DNA of 64,000 nt from Fasciola hepatica (GCA_948099385.1 CANUEZ040000020.1:4124501-4188500); one strand, 5' to 3'; numbered from the stretch's first letter, positions 45,226 to 58,220 are shown. Numbers and translations are program-made. Notes: generated by a model from the letters alone, not told the origin.

Positions 45226-45479
45226 GTAAGTGCATTTCTAAACTATGCGAAGAACAAATGATTCAAGGCTAATCTATTTAGCGGGTCTACTGAATAAGTT
45301 TCACTTAAAGAGACAAAAGAACGACCTATTTGGAAAGTTACGTGTCAGCTTTTTTGCCAATATGAGACAAAAGAATATAAACAGCATAAATAACCGATAC
45401 ACAAGACTACTCCATCTTTTCATCCGCTGAAACAACTAAAGTCACGTGTGTTACCTATTCCAGACCTCGTGTAATACAG

Positions 45480-45584
45480 AGACTGAAGGAGCATCTGATG
45501 CGAATTGCAGGACAGACACAAGTTATTCTCAACGATCACCAGGTTATGGAGACTTTAACCAGACGTATTGGTGAATTATACAAA
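45480..45584 (+). CDS. Probable internal exon (35 aa), helical
   Basis: The acceptor GTAATACAG and donor AAA|GTACGT give a phase 0-0 exon reading RLKEHLMRIAGQTQVILNDH and then METLTRRIGELYK. An alternative acceptor at 45463 would add five residues in a different phase. Strong helix and coiled-coil character. Confidence 0.55.
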
Positions 45585-46374
45585 GTACGTCCATAATACA
45601 TTTCAGCAAAACAGACTAGTATACATGTTTTATGATCGGTAAGCTATTTATTTTGAGGTAATAAATATTTTCCGTTTTTACCAAAAACTGCTTTAAAAGC
45701 AGCAATAAATAGAACCACTGAGTCAAGCAGATAAATTAGTCAAATCATTATTTTTGAAATAGCTGAAAAACAAACGATTGACCAGTGAGTTCTGGGAAGC
45801 CTGACGTGTGATGTGATTTGCCACCCACTTGGTGACAGAGTCGCGTACAGTACCCGAGTGGATTTTATTCTCGCCGTTCTTTCTTTCATCCTCCATTCAT
45901 TCATTACTCATAACAATGGCAAAATCATCTGAGGTGGATGGTTGTATCTGATCAGAGGCTGCCAAAAAGGGGAAGAGGTTGATAGGCATAGGGTCGTATT
46001 CCAAACAGATGGGTCGGAATTTCTCTGATTCCACTCTGATGAGTTACTGACCAAAGTCAGTTTTTCAGATGGTGGAACGATACAGTTTAATTGTGAATTA
46101 GTTTGCATGAGAGAAAGTTTGAAGATTCTGCGATACTTATATTTGGCCAGTAAGTCAAAAATAAGCATGTTAACCGAACACTGTTATGATTGTGCAAGGA
46201 AATACTTTGGTACTTGCATTTTCCACATCATGCCACAGTCCGTCATTGTAGAGAAGCGTGGATCTGAGGGCCTACCAGCATTACTCCAATCAGGAAATGT
46301 CATTACTGCCTACTCAAGGAGTATCTCAGAATTGTAGAATCATTTTGTCTGAATTCTCTCCCGATACTATAAAG

Positions 46375-46484
46375 AATACATTATGAATAAGTTGTCCAAG
46401 ATGTATGCAACCGAAGACAACCTTGGTGGACAGCTTACTGAAAGTGAACGTAAAACAATCTATCTCCGTGTAATGAGCCAATAG
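46375..46484 (+). CDS. Probable terminal exon (36 aa)
   Basis: After a pyrimidine-rich stretch ending ATAAAG, the frame reads YIMNKLSKMYATEDNLGG and then QLTESERKTIYLRVMSQ, and stops at 46484. It probably ends the gene begun at 43943, although a phase 1 start does not match the 45584 donor, so an exon may be missing. Confidence 0.45.
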
Positions 46485-48964
46485 TAGGTTGGCGAGCGGA
46501 TTCCAATTTTACGCATTTTCTGATCCAAGAATCAAAGGATAAAATCATTTATTACTAACACGGCTCAGTTTCGAATTCGATGAAATTTTATTTTCCAGTA
46601 ACAGTTAATAGTTAACGAAACTTTATTTTGTGCTTCATTGGATAATATTAAAATCAGTTGGACAAACAATGTTCTTCGTACTGAATTGGTGTTTCCTGAA
46701 TCTGCCATAGCTCATCATTAAAAAAGGATAAGACAAGTTTCCACATAAATTATTATTCTTGAAGTTACTTATGTGGTGATCTGTGAGAATTCTAAATAAG
46801 TCTTGGTTACCATTATAAATGTGCCTACAGCTTAGAAGTCACAACTGAGCAAATGCCGAATGTGGCCCGTTTTTAAATCTAAAAAGTTAAAGTTCACCAT
46901 AGGTGGTTTTCGTCGCTAACTAGTAGACGCTGATCCTGCTACAAACATTTCGCCTTGCTGAGGTGTCTATTGCATGTTTGTCTAGCAGAAAAAAGCGGAA
47001 ACAAAGCAAGCACATTTCGAGAATACCATTTAATCTAGCAGATCCACAGCGAACTCGAGATGAATGATAGAATCACCGTAGAAAAACTCTTGGTATATTT
47101 GCAATACATGAGCTAAATCTCAAGGTCAGATGCACGTGGTCTGTGAAATATTTGAGTGGTTTCTGCGATGTTGAAATCAAATGCTCTCAGAAACTACATA
47201 TTCCACTATTGTAGCAAATGGTAGAAAAATAATATCATTCTAGCGCAACGGGCCGGTGTTATTGTTGAAGACATTTTTTGATGCGTTGCTTTAGACAGAG
47301 GCACAAATTACCTAATTACTCTCTGGTAAAACCATCGAAACCAGACATGGTGGGCGAAAACCCAAATTAGATGATTATTTCATTCGCGTGATAATAATAA
47401 CGATGCCGGTAGGGTCAGTCTCCATTCAACGAGGCCTTCCAGGATATTCCTATATGCTATTCCAAAGTCGGATGGTGCCGAACAGAGTCAACATTATGCT
47501 GATACAAATTTGGCATAACCCGCCAAACAAAAGAACCCACATGCTGAATTCACGAAAGAACTCAAATCATGTCATTCGTCGATTCGGCGATCGACTTAAT
47601 TCAGTGATAAGTACAAGGTACAAGATGAACCTTGGAGGTCACGCAAAAGGTTATACGGGGCAAAGATTCTCTCTAAGAAATCCGTTATTCTCATAGCAAC
47701 GTTGCAGAACTGATCACATCTGTTGGTTTGCGATGCAATAAAGCATGGCCACGCATGTCTTTGGAGTACTATCAAATGCAACTTAGTGAGTGCAGAATTA
47801 ATAGTTTTAGTGCACGAAAATATTCTCCGGTGTCAAATCAGTCTTTTTGTGGAAATTATCGTACTGAAAAATAATTCTCTGTGGAATATCACAAGAGGTT
47901 AGTTTGTGGTATCTCGATAAGGTGGAGGACAGAATAGCTTGCTCTACAAAAATGTAATGCAATAGGAAAGGCACGAAACGATCTACAGTAAGCGAGAAGT
48001 GTTCAGGAACTATGGATGACACCGACAACATGTACAACCGATCTCCGAGACAACTCATGAAACCTATAGTATTAGCCCTTGATATTCGCTAGTGATAAAT
48101 CTCAATAAATGTGGTACGATCGATACGTGCATGCACATGCAGCAATATATGATACGGAGAATTGCTAGAGTTAATGGCGATTTCCACAGGCCATAAAACG
48201 CACACAAGCAATAAGGGAAAGCACACCACAGTATTTACTTATGGATGAATGGAACCCATACTGTTTATTGTGCAATATAACCAAACGTTATGCATAGCGG
48301 AATGAAGAAAACACGAAAGAATAAGTACCTTGTACAAAGTATTACGGACTAAAATCAGACAGAAATCTCCAGACAGTAAACACCAACTGTACAGGCGCAA
48401 GCGGACGTCGAATTTTGAATGACAGTATATCTATCTTTCCCGTGACGATTAAAACCGGAGATCACAAATGTGCGTAGCTCCAAACGTCTAATGTTGTGGG
48501 CTTGATATTCTCGGCGGTTCGTGGTTATTGTGATGATTATGGTTACGGTGTTCATAGTGGTTTCGACCCTGGTGAATGAGAAAGTCCTGACCTTGTCAGC
48601 TCGAAATTCACAACGACAAGATAGGGCAAAGATAATGGTTCAGTCGGGGTGCAATGTATATCCTCTCTGATCATGTTGAGAATACTGATGAGTGTCAATA
48701 GGAGTTCCTCCACCCAGTTTGCCAGGAATAAAGGCAACTCCCTGTGGGTGGTGAAAAAGTTCGACTAACCCGTAGATTTTTTATTCATTACCAAGTATTC
48801 CCCCGAGATGATGGGATAAGGCTGACGCAAATTCAAACCCGCGGTTGGATGTGAATTCGGGAGGCATTCCAAAAGAAGCGGTCTACGTCTCCACAAAAAC
48901 CTGGGCAATGAAATTGGCAGAAATATGGTAAACGGGAGTAGAAAAACGGTTGATATAGGTGAAA
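46485..48964. other. No recognisable feature
   Basis: Short, unconvincing open frames only on both strands. No repeat family was identified by eye. Confidence 0.4.
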
Positions 48965-49430
48965 ATTTAATCAAAGTTAATAAAAGTTCAATTCAGTTCA
49001 GTCAACTACTAACCATGCGCTGGTTGCGGTGGATTTAGTTACCATATCTCAGCTGCGATCTCAGTCGGGAGTAATGAGAAAACGAATGTATAAACATAAT
49101 AAAAAGGTAACTGCAAATAGTAGTATCAGGTCAGTTTAAGAATACAAGAGCGCCACTGATCGCAAGCCTAACACGCCATACATAGCCACGATTAGTGGTT
49201 AGGCTTTTCAAACCTTTCTTCCATCTCACGGACTGGCAGTCCTCAGTCTTGTTCCAAACACTACCGGACTCAGCCAACATAGGGGCCGAAGACAAGCCTC
49301 ACACATGTCCCAACCATCTTAGCCTAGTGGGCTTGATTGTTCCATTTCATGGTTTGGTTAGAAGGTGGGACTGGGCTAACCAGGTCAAAGTAAACATGTT
49401 TAAAACGAGCTTCACCTAACTTAAAGATAC
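48965..49430 (-). mobile_element. RTE-like LINE 3' end
   Basis: On the minus strand, the 3' terminus starts with the TTCAGTTCAGT block at 48995, then the TACTAACCATGCGCTGG block (plus sense). Translation of the distal part gives decayed C-terminal LINE sequence with several stops. Confidence 0.65.
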
Positions 49431-49984
49431 TGGATGGGACGATTGCATGCCGATGGACCTAACAGCGTTGACAGTAATAAACAGTGTTTCTGACCGCTTG
49501 TGAACGTGTTTGTGCGCATTAGGCCAAACCAAATCACCAGCAACCAAATTCACGGACAAGTGAATACCAGGAGGAGAAACGGAATGGTGTTCGAAATTGG
49601 TGCGTTGAAACTCAAGACAAATAAAAGATCGAGGCCTTTGTGTCTAAATACCGCGAAAATTAGTCGTGTCGTTGTGAAACAAAGGATCTCCAGAACATTT
49701 TAAATTGACATGTGAACTTAATTGTTGAAGTTGTGTCTGTCTCCACTTGTGGCTCCAATACCAGCTGAGTCTGGAAGGGAAGATGATAACTAATGAATGC
49801 GTGCACGGAACATTGCGTTGGCAAAGACATTATCAGGACCAAAATACAACGGATGTCAGCGGAAAACTGGGAAATAAAATCCACACGTTCATTTCTGTTG
49901 GTGAAAATCGATCTGTGGCTTTGTAGTTTACGCTTTGTAAACCAATGGTCGGTTCACAACGACGTTAATGGCCAGTAGTTCCCT

Positions 49985-50450
49985 TTAGAAGGCCTCTATA
50001 CCAAATTCGGGCAGGTTGTAATTTCTTCGATAAGAAACGCAGAGGCTAGGAGCAGTTACTGCTGACTTGTTATAAGGTGACATGAACGGTGTCTGGGAGG
50101 CACCGGTCATAAGCTCGACGGTGGAATTGTTGTTGAACTTTGACTGCGTCAGTGGTTCAATGCGCGAAAATGTGATTTTTACATACTCCAGTGCTTCTTC
50201 AGTTACCTCCGTGAGAGAAATATTCTTGGGTTTACTATGTTGAAGGTCGGTGAGAGTTTTCGAAGCATCGGAACAGTTGAAAATAAATCGGTTGTTATAC
50301 TTTGTAATGCCCGGAAACCGAAGTACCCCTGTAAGGCTTTTGTCCACGAGTAGTGTAGGACGGCGCTGAACGTGTCGTGACAGTTCCTTTGGTGTCCCGG
50401 AAACTGGAAACTTTGATCACCGAAATACACTTTGCCGGATTGGTCGGAAG
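49985..50450 (-). mobile_element. Ty3/gypsy RT end and RNase H start
   Basis: The minus strand reads FPGITKYNNRFIFNCSDASK, TLTDLQHSKPKNISLT, TEEALEYVKITFSRIEPLT and STVELMTGASQT. These correspond to the gypsy block from F-L-G-x-x-N-Y-Y-R-R-F-I to the RNase H T-D-A-S, with the catalytic Asp position changed to Gly. An upstream frame carries NPAKCI. It is a fragment next to an RTE-like LINE in the opposite strand. Confidence 0.75.
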
Positions 50451-50509
50451 GCTACTAAATGAAAACCGCACGCAAACTTCTTCCAGATGACGGGGTATTC
50501 GGCTTCTGG

Positions 50510-51145
50510 CAATCAGGCCAGTTCTGAAAGGTTCAGAGACATGGGCTCTGCGAGTAGAGGGTATTAGAAGATTATCAGCATTCGCACACCGATATCTTTG
50601 AAGCCCTGCTGGAATCTGGCGGGACCACCGTATTAGCAATGCTGTAGTAATTGTAGAGTATTAGGCATACGAACCAAAGCATTTGATGAAACTATGAAGG
50701 TCACTAGGCTGAGGTGGCTGGGACGTGTGTTGCGCATGTTTTGGGATAGGATTCCTTGGTGAGCAAAGTTCGCTGAGGAGGGTAGTGTTTGGAACATGAG
50801 TGAAGGTGGCCAGTCCATGAGATGGAAGGGTAGTATGAAAAACCTAGCCAATGAACTCGGCTATGTATGGTGTGTTAGGCTTTGTGGATGAGGTCCAAGC
50901 GACCCCCCACTCAGTGGTTAGATACGTTGGAGGACATGACTCGGCGCTGCTCTCATTGGCGCTCTTGTATTCACTTACTTTCTTTGGTGGCTTTATCTTC
51001 AACACTAGTAGTTCTTTCCTCACCCTTTTCGTACTCCCTTTTTCACTACATCATTTCCGAATTAGATTGCGCTAAGAGATCACAACTACAACCACTGTAT
51101 CCAGTATATGTTTAGTGGCTGTAACTGAGCTGAAATGAACTGATT
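50510..51145 (+). mobile_element. RTE-like LINE, C-terminal fragment and 3' tail
   Basis: Broken plus-strand frames contain GSETWALRVEG, the W-x-G-R-V-L-R-M segment (CTGGGACGTGTGTTGCGCATG) and a TGAGCTGAAATGAACTG terminus. Stops and a mutated core make it inactive. Confidence 0.65.
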
Positions 51146-52858
51146 ATATAGCCTATGTGAGTGAACACGAAATCAAGACCTCGTAAGACAGTCAACAAAT
51201 TTAAGGAATGTTCGTGCTGTGTCTTTCAAACCCAAAGGCATACGAAGGAATTAATTGTGACGAAATGGTATGGTTATGATATTTCTAGGTGCATCTTCTG
51301 GAGCCGTCGTGATTGGGTTATAGGCTCTGACCAAAGCGATTTTGGATTAAATGTGTTCCCCTGGAAATCCACGAGAGACAATATGGATGTTGGGGTTGAG
51401 TGATGATTGGAAATCGTCGCTTTGGTCACTTCTGGGTAGTTACCTCACAGTCACTAGTCCTCAGGAGTCGTTTCGGAACTATGCGTAGTGGCACGAGCGA
51501 TAATAATCAAATTCGGTATTAGGTAGCTTTAGTTTCTCGGGGTTAGATATATGGGACTAGAGAGCCATTTGGTTGTGTTGTGATGGGCCACGTCATGCTT
51601 CGGCTCAGAGACTTCACAAAGCGGACCAATGTTTAACGAAAACAGACCGAACAGGGGCATGCATGTCAAATACCGGCAAACGCGAGAGAATGCCAGTGAA
51701 GGTCATAGCAACGTCTTTGACCTGGATGTAAAATGCATGTGCTCTGTCGCATTTTGTCCTGCATTTCATTTCGTATCAAAAAGTCGACGTCCAGAATGAG
51801 ATGACGAACGTCGGCAGTGGTTAAAATCTACCGGAAGTATTGTCTAAGGCCGAGATCGAGGATGAGTAGCCGTTCTCCATATGTCTTAATGACGGAGCTT
51901 TTGACCGCGTGCACCGAGAAAATGGATGGTTCGAGTTGGCGGTTGTCATGGTTGGATGGGTATTTTGTGTCGGTCCACTAGTTCTAAAGAGAATAATTCT
52001 CTATTTCCAAACCACACAAGTTGATTTGCGCAGAACTTCATGTATATTTGTACGTTGAGTCATCATGACCAGTTATCCAGTCAGACGCTTTTTGGGGACC
52101 TTTTCTTTGGATTGTCCGATAATACGGCCAAACCACCGTTCGATAAGTTTATTTTCTCATTTCGTTGACCCACTTTTCTGTCACTCGTGATTTCATTGAC
52201 TCTAGACTTGACATCAATGTTTGCGCATCACGTGACCCACGGTGATGACACTGGTCTGCTTGCGAAAAAAGCTGCTTGTTAGCGAAGCATCACTCAATAC
52301 AAATATAGTATCGGTCTGCTGTTCACACTTCCCATATACAAGATGGGGGATTTTTAGAATTTATCGTCCTATGTTCTTTGCGCGGAGAAAAGATAGCCCG
52401 GAATGCACTCGTATTTACTAAACACGAAGTGGAATGTGCAGTTAATATAAAACGTGCCAATTACCACGACATCCAGATAATTTCGACATCACCTGTGTGT
52501 GGCAATGGTAATTTGTATCTCGAAATCATCCACTGATTTTGCGTAAAACTCCAACCACTGGAATACCACGTTTCTGTAATGAACAATTTGTGTGCGGTTT
52601 TGTTCGAATTATTGTGTTGAAGGTAAATTTATGTCAAAGCTTCATTCTGGGTATGATTCGAATTTTTGTCACATCTAATCTATGAAGTCTAATGTTTCAG
52701 CATGCTGTTTGCAGTCTCAATTTGAAAAAGGAGAAGATCTGTGATTTCCATCAAAGTTAAAATAAATTCAGACTGTTTTCATATATGTATATTGTAGTTG
52801 GTGTTTGAAGCATTGATACTGCACGGTGAATTACTTCACAAGTTTGCTTATAAAGAAA
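51146..52858. other. No recognisable gene
   Basis: One 80-codon open frame at 51161-51403 has no known domain. The rest shows nothing beyond unassigned repeat-like DNA. Confidence 0.4.
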
Positions 52859-53333
52859 ATGAATTCTACTACAGTAGGCACAGGTATACCTAATGTCTTC
52901 CTTTTCTCAAGAATGCGCTATTTGCTTGGTAGAGAGACTATCATACGACGGTATGCTTTTCCTTACAACCATCACACCAGAGCTGAATCACTGATCGCAG
53001 CAGTTTTAAAGTCTACACCCAATGAGGCAATTTCTTTCTATAATACAGGACAAACTCGAGCACATGGAGGCCGAATTGGAACGCAAAGAGGCAGACCGAA
53101 TTCGCACACTCCTCGTCACGGAGATGATAGATCGAGACAAATTGGACGAGGAACTACTTCGCATTGGCCGTATGATACAAGAAAAGCGTCGTTATGATCC
53201 GGTCATCTTGTTACAAAAATCAAAACACACAAAGCCTGTGACTCCCATATTTTGTATGAATCCTTTGAAAGAGGATTACTGCATATGTCATGTAAGTGGT
53301 TGTCAAGGGATTAACCAATTTGAGAACAAATAG
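52859..53333 (+). CDS. Unrecognised small coiled-coil protein, two exons
   Basis: The ATG at 52859 opens 48 codons (MNSTTVGTGIPNVF to RAESLIAA) to a weak donor at 53003. A 46-bp intron (53003-53048) ends in AATACAG, and exon 2 continues in phase 0 with DKLEHMEAELERKEADRI and RDKLDEELLRIGRMIQEKRR, a clear charged coiled coil. The frame stops at 53333. A strong donor (CAT|GTAAGT at 53292, phase 0) suggests that the real gene continues, perhaps into the phase 0 exons after 56.9 kb. Exon 2 is convincing; the join to exon 1 is less so. Confidence 0.5.
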
Positions 53334-54289
53334 CCTCACTAATTCGGTGGAAAAACCAACAGCCAATTGGACAGGCAGAAAGCGAATATGGATGTTATTT
53401 TTAACTGCAAAATATATCATTAAAATCAGCTCCTCATACCACAGTGCATGGTGTGCAACTTGTCCCACCTAAATGGAAATCCCTTCTATGAGAATGCGAA
53501 TAATCTAAGCTTGCAAGTATCCAGTGTGATAATCAATGGGAAGTAACTAATAGTTTCGTGAGCCTTGGAAGCTACACAAAAGTCAGTAGGTGTTAGAGAT
53601 GAGATATCATCATAAATAGCAGAGCTTGCTCCCAGTGGCCTACGGTGTACTGAGAACGCTCGATTGTGCTCTGTATTCGAAAACCAATGTCTCAGAAAAT
53701 TTCTGGCTTTTATTGGACAGGCCGTCTGAATAAAGATGGGTTCGCTTTAGTGCTTTTGTGCTTGTATGGTGCAAATAGCCAAATTTTTCCAAGGTTAACG
53801 TAATTATCCACATTTGATGAATTAGAAGAAGCAACATGGCGGGAAATCCGTGACGAGGCGCATGCTCATGAAGAAGCTGGTGTCTCTGTTGTACCAACGT
53901 GGTGTTGCAGTTCGAAGGATGAAAACGGTCACTGATTGTAGATGTCAGGTGGTCGAGCTGAGATTTTAGGTCAATAACGCGAAAGACATGTGGCAAGCTT
54001 GTTAAAATCCAGTTGTTTTTGGTTGCTAATGGCACCTATGTAATAGAAAACGTCAAAAGCACGAGGTGAAATTTTACTTTAGTATTTCTTGCATTCCTTT
54101 GGTCTCAACAGCATGTTTTTCTGAGCTTGGTATGAACACTTGTGCGTCACACTGTTGACGCAAATTACTGAATGTTTTTGGACATTATAGGGAGTTTGCA
54201 TTTCATCTTTACCGTAGAAGACACCACTCATACAGTGATTTACGGTCTTTTCATATGAATACGTGAATGCTCTCTCAAACCGCACACAA

Positions 54290-56700
54290 AAACACTTCCC
54301 AACCTCCACTCTCCTTCCACGCTCTTCTCCTTTATCAGACCCCAAGGGATCTTCAGTCGACCATGCCAGCTGTAGTGCCAGTGGTGGAAATCCTGGCTAT
54401 GTCCTGTCTCGTCCCTCTTCGACTAGATTCTGGGTCTCACCGAACTAGCTACCACCGCTGATGCCCTCCTTCGTCCTCGATATCCACTCAGACTAGCCAC
54501 GTTCAGTACGTAAACCCTGGAGCGTATAGAACAACAAGCGGGTTTAGCTCAATGTGTGTTGCATTCAAGAGATCCACATTCAAGACTGCACTAAATCATT
54601 CGATTGGAGCTGTGACCTAATCCTTGCGTAAAGTTTCGAAGAAGCCATTCTGGAGACTTTGGGACTGCGGCTTCTGGTCTGGCTGGTATTGGCATTGTTG
54701 TCAGTGGAAGAGCTAAAGCGGCGTTGCTAGACTGGATCCTAGTCGACAGTCGTTTAGGGGCACTGAGACTCAGGGGTTCTTGCAAAATGAACAGTCACCG
54801 TTCCGATTAGCACAGTGTGTTTGCCGTTTCGTCTATAAATTCACCGATTGTAGCCTAGGTGAAATTAAAGAATAATTTTACCAAAAAGCAAGCCGTGCTG
54901 ATATCCTGATTTGGCAGGTGGTATGAATGCTACAGTGGGTCGGCTGTCATCGAATGAGGCGCATCTAGGAGGCCCCTCTGGGCCAGACTCATGTCGCTCA
55001 GAAAACGGGGAACGGTTGCTGGCCCTGTGCTCGGACCATCGCCTGTTTCTCGCCAGTACAAACTTCAGACGCTCCAACTGCCGGTGAGCCGCATGATGTC
55101 CGCCCTCTTCGAGTCAGCAGGGCATCCAGATCGATCAAACCAATATAAGCCACAAATAACGGGGTTGCATACAAGACTATCGCTCGTAACAGAGCACCCC
55201 TCTTGATTCTGACCACGCACTAGTTTGCACTAAACTGCTCATTTGCTTAGATCGGCGCTCCAAACGCATGTTGTAACGAGGGCCAGATTAGGATAGACTT
55301 TCCGATCCGTCTCGCCCATCCGTCTCTCAAAAAGTGCTAGCAGGAAAGCCAGCTGTAGCTCCACCTGATGACACAAACCAGCCTTGTTTGCTTATCACAA
55401 ATGCTTTGTATTCCACTGGTCTAGTAAGTTGAGGCCTGTATGCTTGTGCCGTAAAACCCTGGATTTCTGCTGAATCTCTGCTTCTTCTCGACGCACGCCT
55501 GTAGATCCTGGATGGAAGCGAGTATGATGAAGTAGGAATCGTAGTGAGATGGGCACTTAACGAGAGTCTTCTTTGGGACCGCAAAATCTGGAGGTCGCAA
55601 CTTACATGAGACATGGAAAATGCTGCTGCTATGGGAAGTTTCCGTAAGCTGTCCTATCTCATTCGAGTCTCCGGTAAGAAACCACTAGGAGTGAGTGAAA
55701 CGATTGGTGAAGCTAACATTCGCCATTTCACGATCAACAGTGGTGTCCCGAACGATGGACGGAGCATCTTTCAACGCAATGTCTTGTCTGACCTTACAAA
55801 CGTGGTATCGAACCCCTCCTAGGGAACAGAGTTTTTGACTTGGAATATGCCGATGACACCGCCTTGCTGAATGATGTGCACAGGCGGTTCAACAAGCACC
55901 GAAGCGCTTGGTGATTGAGGTATCCAAGTATGGTAGGCACTTTGCACCTTCCAAGTGAAAATTACTCTTAAAAGACTGGAAGGAGCCTATGCCTGCACTC
56001 CCGCTTGGTGGAGTTCAGCTTGAGTTATTTTACGACTTTACGTACCTCGAAAGCTTGATAACAGCTGGAGATGGTGTTGAGGGGAAATTAGTTTACACAT
56101 CATGAGAATCAGAACAGCTTTTGCAAACCTGGGACACGTGGAGTCGCCGTGACATTCAGCCCTCTCTTAAGGGACCGGTGTACAACGCCATGGCTCGTAG
56201 TGTTTTACCCTGCGGTTGCGAGACCTGCCCACTTCGCACTGAAGATGCTCGGCGTCTTTCTGAATTCGACAACCCATGTCTCGGAAGCATTGCTTGCGTC
56301 TGGTGGAAGCATAGGCTGAGTAATGTCGAGGTGAGCCGTCAAGTGTTAGGCACGGATGGCAACCCTTTTAACGAAGTGATCACTCTACGCCACCCCTGGT
56401 GGCTCGGTCATGTTTTGCAAATGCCTACTTATCGTCTACATTTCCGTGCTCTATTCGCACGTGCTGGGCAAGCATGGAAGAAGCTACGCGGCGGTCAGGC
56501 CATGGCTTGGCGTAGAGGTGTGGAGAAGCTGGCACCAGCATTGGCTTTGGTTAGGGCCTAAAGGACGAGGATTTCCGTTGGTTGGAAACATTTAGCGACG
56601 TGGCTGAGAATGGAAGTCAGTTGTCCGAATGCTGTGCGGTTTGTCTGTTAAACTCCGGTGCCACATAATAAATGAGCCACCCAGACAAAGCAGCAAAAAC
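54290..56700 (+). mobile_element. RTE-like LINE, nearly full span but decayed
   Basis: The endonuclease is spread over 54540-55300 in broken frames: GGMNATVGRLSSNEAHLGG, NGERLLALCSDHRLFLAST, then STPLDSDHALVCTKLL. The RT linker at 55613 reads FRKLSYLIRVSGKKPLGVSE, with decayed RT after it. The C-terminal part (56121-56561) reads ARSVLPCGCETCPLR, RRLSEFDNPCLGS and WWLGHVLQMP. Related to the minus-strand copy at 18425-19497. Many stops and frameshifts. Confidence 0.8.
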
Positions 56701-56845
56701 ATCGAAAAGAGTAAGGAGAAAAATCCGAAAGAATCACATAATGTTATCTTTTTACTAACTGTTTCTTTTATTGTGTAATACTCTCTCCCCCCTATTTTTG
56801 TAATTGTCGTTGGTGCTTTTGAACCACGTTTGATTTTAAACTGGA

Positions 56846-56848
<3 letters not shown>

Positions 56849-56900
<52 letters not shown>
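56849..56900. repeat. (TA)n microsatellite
   Basis: A 52-bp AT tract whose last two bases provide the AT of the ATG at 56899. Confidence 0.98.
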
Positions 56901-56903
<3 letters not shown>

Positions 56904-57365
56904 TGATGAAGCTTGGGAAAAACTAGTATTGTTGTCAGAGCTGCAAAAGTTATTAACTGAGGAACCAAAACACGCGAAACAAATTGGGAATTCTGATGGC
57001 GGTTTGCGTGGACTGGTTTGTCATTTTTGAGAGAATAATCTTTACTGAATGTTTGTTTTACATTTCTTCCCAATTGTGCCTTATCGTCAGTCTGGGATCA
57101 ATGAAGTGAAATTTTCATCACGCAAAATCTACCAAATTTTTCAAATTGCTGAACAGCACCAGTTTACGATTTTGCTGGGCACATAATTTCCGATCGGAAT
57201 GCTGTTGCTTCCTGTATAAACTAGGTTGGCCAAATTTCACACTCTTCGTGCTTCCACGAGCTCAAAATGGTTATTACAAAGAAGATCTTGACCGGAATCT
57301 TAGAAGCTGTGAGGGATTTTTTAGAAACCTTAGTTCTCCCGTGTGACCCTCTGTCTAGTTTGGAA
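56899..57365 (+). CDS. Cluster of candidate exons, unrecognised gene
   Basis: Three coding-like segments follow one another. The first, from ATG 56899, reads MADEAWEKLVLLSELQKLL to KQIGNSDGG. The second, after CGTCAG at 57091, reads INEVKFSSRKIYQIFQIAE. The third, after AAACTAG near 57223, reads MVITKKILTGILEAVRDFLE and ends LELITLPQ before GTGTAT. All look like amphipathic helices. Phases between segments 2 and 3 do not join cleanly, so the model is provisional. Confidence 0.4.
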
Positions 57366-57389
57366 TTAATAACATTACCCCAAGTGTAT

Positions 57390-57590
57390 TGAGCAAGAAC
57401 AGGCGCTGCAATGCAAAGCAGATGAAAATATATGGTTTTCACCCACTGGAGATATCGAAATGACCCAGTTACTGGTCAGCTGTCCGATTAGCGGATGTTT
57501 TTCTTATTCTTGTAACGAATTTTGGACAGAAAGGCTCATTAGATTCACTTTAGTGTCAAATCTTACTGAGGCAAGATTTACCGAGTAAAA
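57390..57590 (+). other. Open frame without start codon
   Basis: The plus strand is open for about 65 codons in a frame with CIEQEQALQCKADENIW and GCFSYSCNEFWTERLIR, ending in a stop at about 57587. It overlaps the end of the preceding exon cluster in another frame. A repeat fragment (57640-57661) follows closely, so this may be repeat-derived. Confidence 0.3.
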
Positions 57591-58099
57591 ATGTGTCAGT
57601 GTTGAATTGAGAAAGACCCACAAATTGAGAAGACAGATTGGCGAACAAGCTCGTTTTCAGTGATTCACACTCATGCCACAAATTCTCGGTACAGACATCC
57701 TTGTGAAATCTAACTTGAGATCATTTTGATTTTGTATTAATTTACGGAGCGTTATTGGATGAGTCTTTAGAGTGGAAAAGTGCTGGATGTTCTGCTTCTG
57801 ATTTCAAAGCATACTTGAGACCACATAAATTAACTGCACATTTGCTCAACAAAAGCAAAATACAAGTGGAAAAAATGGAGAGAATGTTTTGTCTCCGTTT
57901 TCATTGATTTGAATAGTTCCCATATTTTCTACTCCGGAAAATTAATAGAAAACTTTCCCCCACCAAACAGTGTGGTTCATTGACGAGATCTCAAGAAAAA
58001 TCACAGAAAATCCTTAAGAAAAATGAATTTAAAACGGTCTTATATTGATCTCTATCTGGATCTGGTGGAAAGGAAGATCCGTATCAAGCAGTTTTGATA

Positions 58100-58220
58100 T
58101 GAGGTGAATCACTGAAGATCACGATCGACAGGCTAGCTGCTGGCTTTTGGGCACTGCTAATTATGAAGTCCGAGATCAACCCTCTGATGGGATTTGACAA
58201 GCTCACGTTGCCTCAGGTTT
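58100..58220 (+). CDS. Candidate exon resembling the segment at 57262-57365
   Basis: The frame reads LKITIDRLAAGFWALLIM to MGFDKLTLPQ before GTTTCT. Its end is like the LELITLPQ end of the earlier segment, and the helix spacing is similar, suggesting duplicated exons. No clear acceptor. Confidence 0.3.

Noticed and set aside
53640..54035. 131-codon minus-strand frame
   Set aside because: Low-complexity His/Leu-rich composition, no domain and no splice context; probably decayed repeat sequence.
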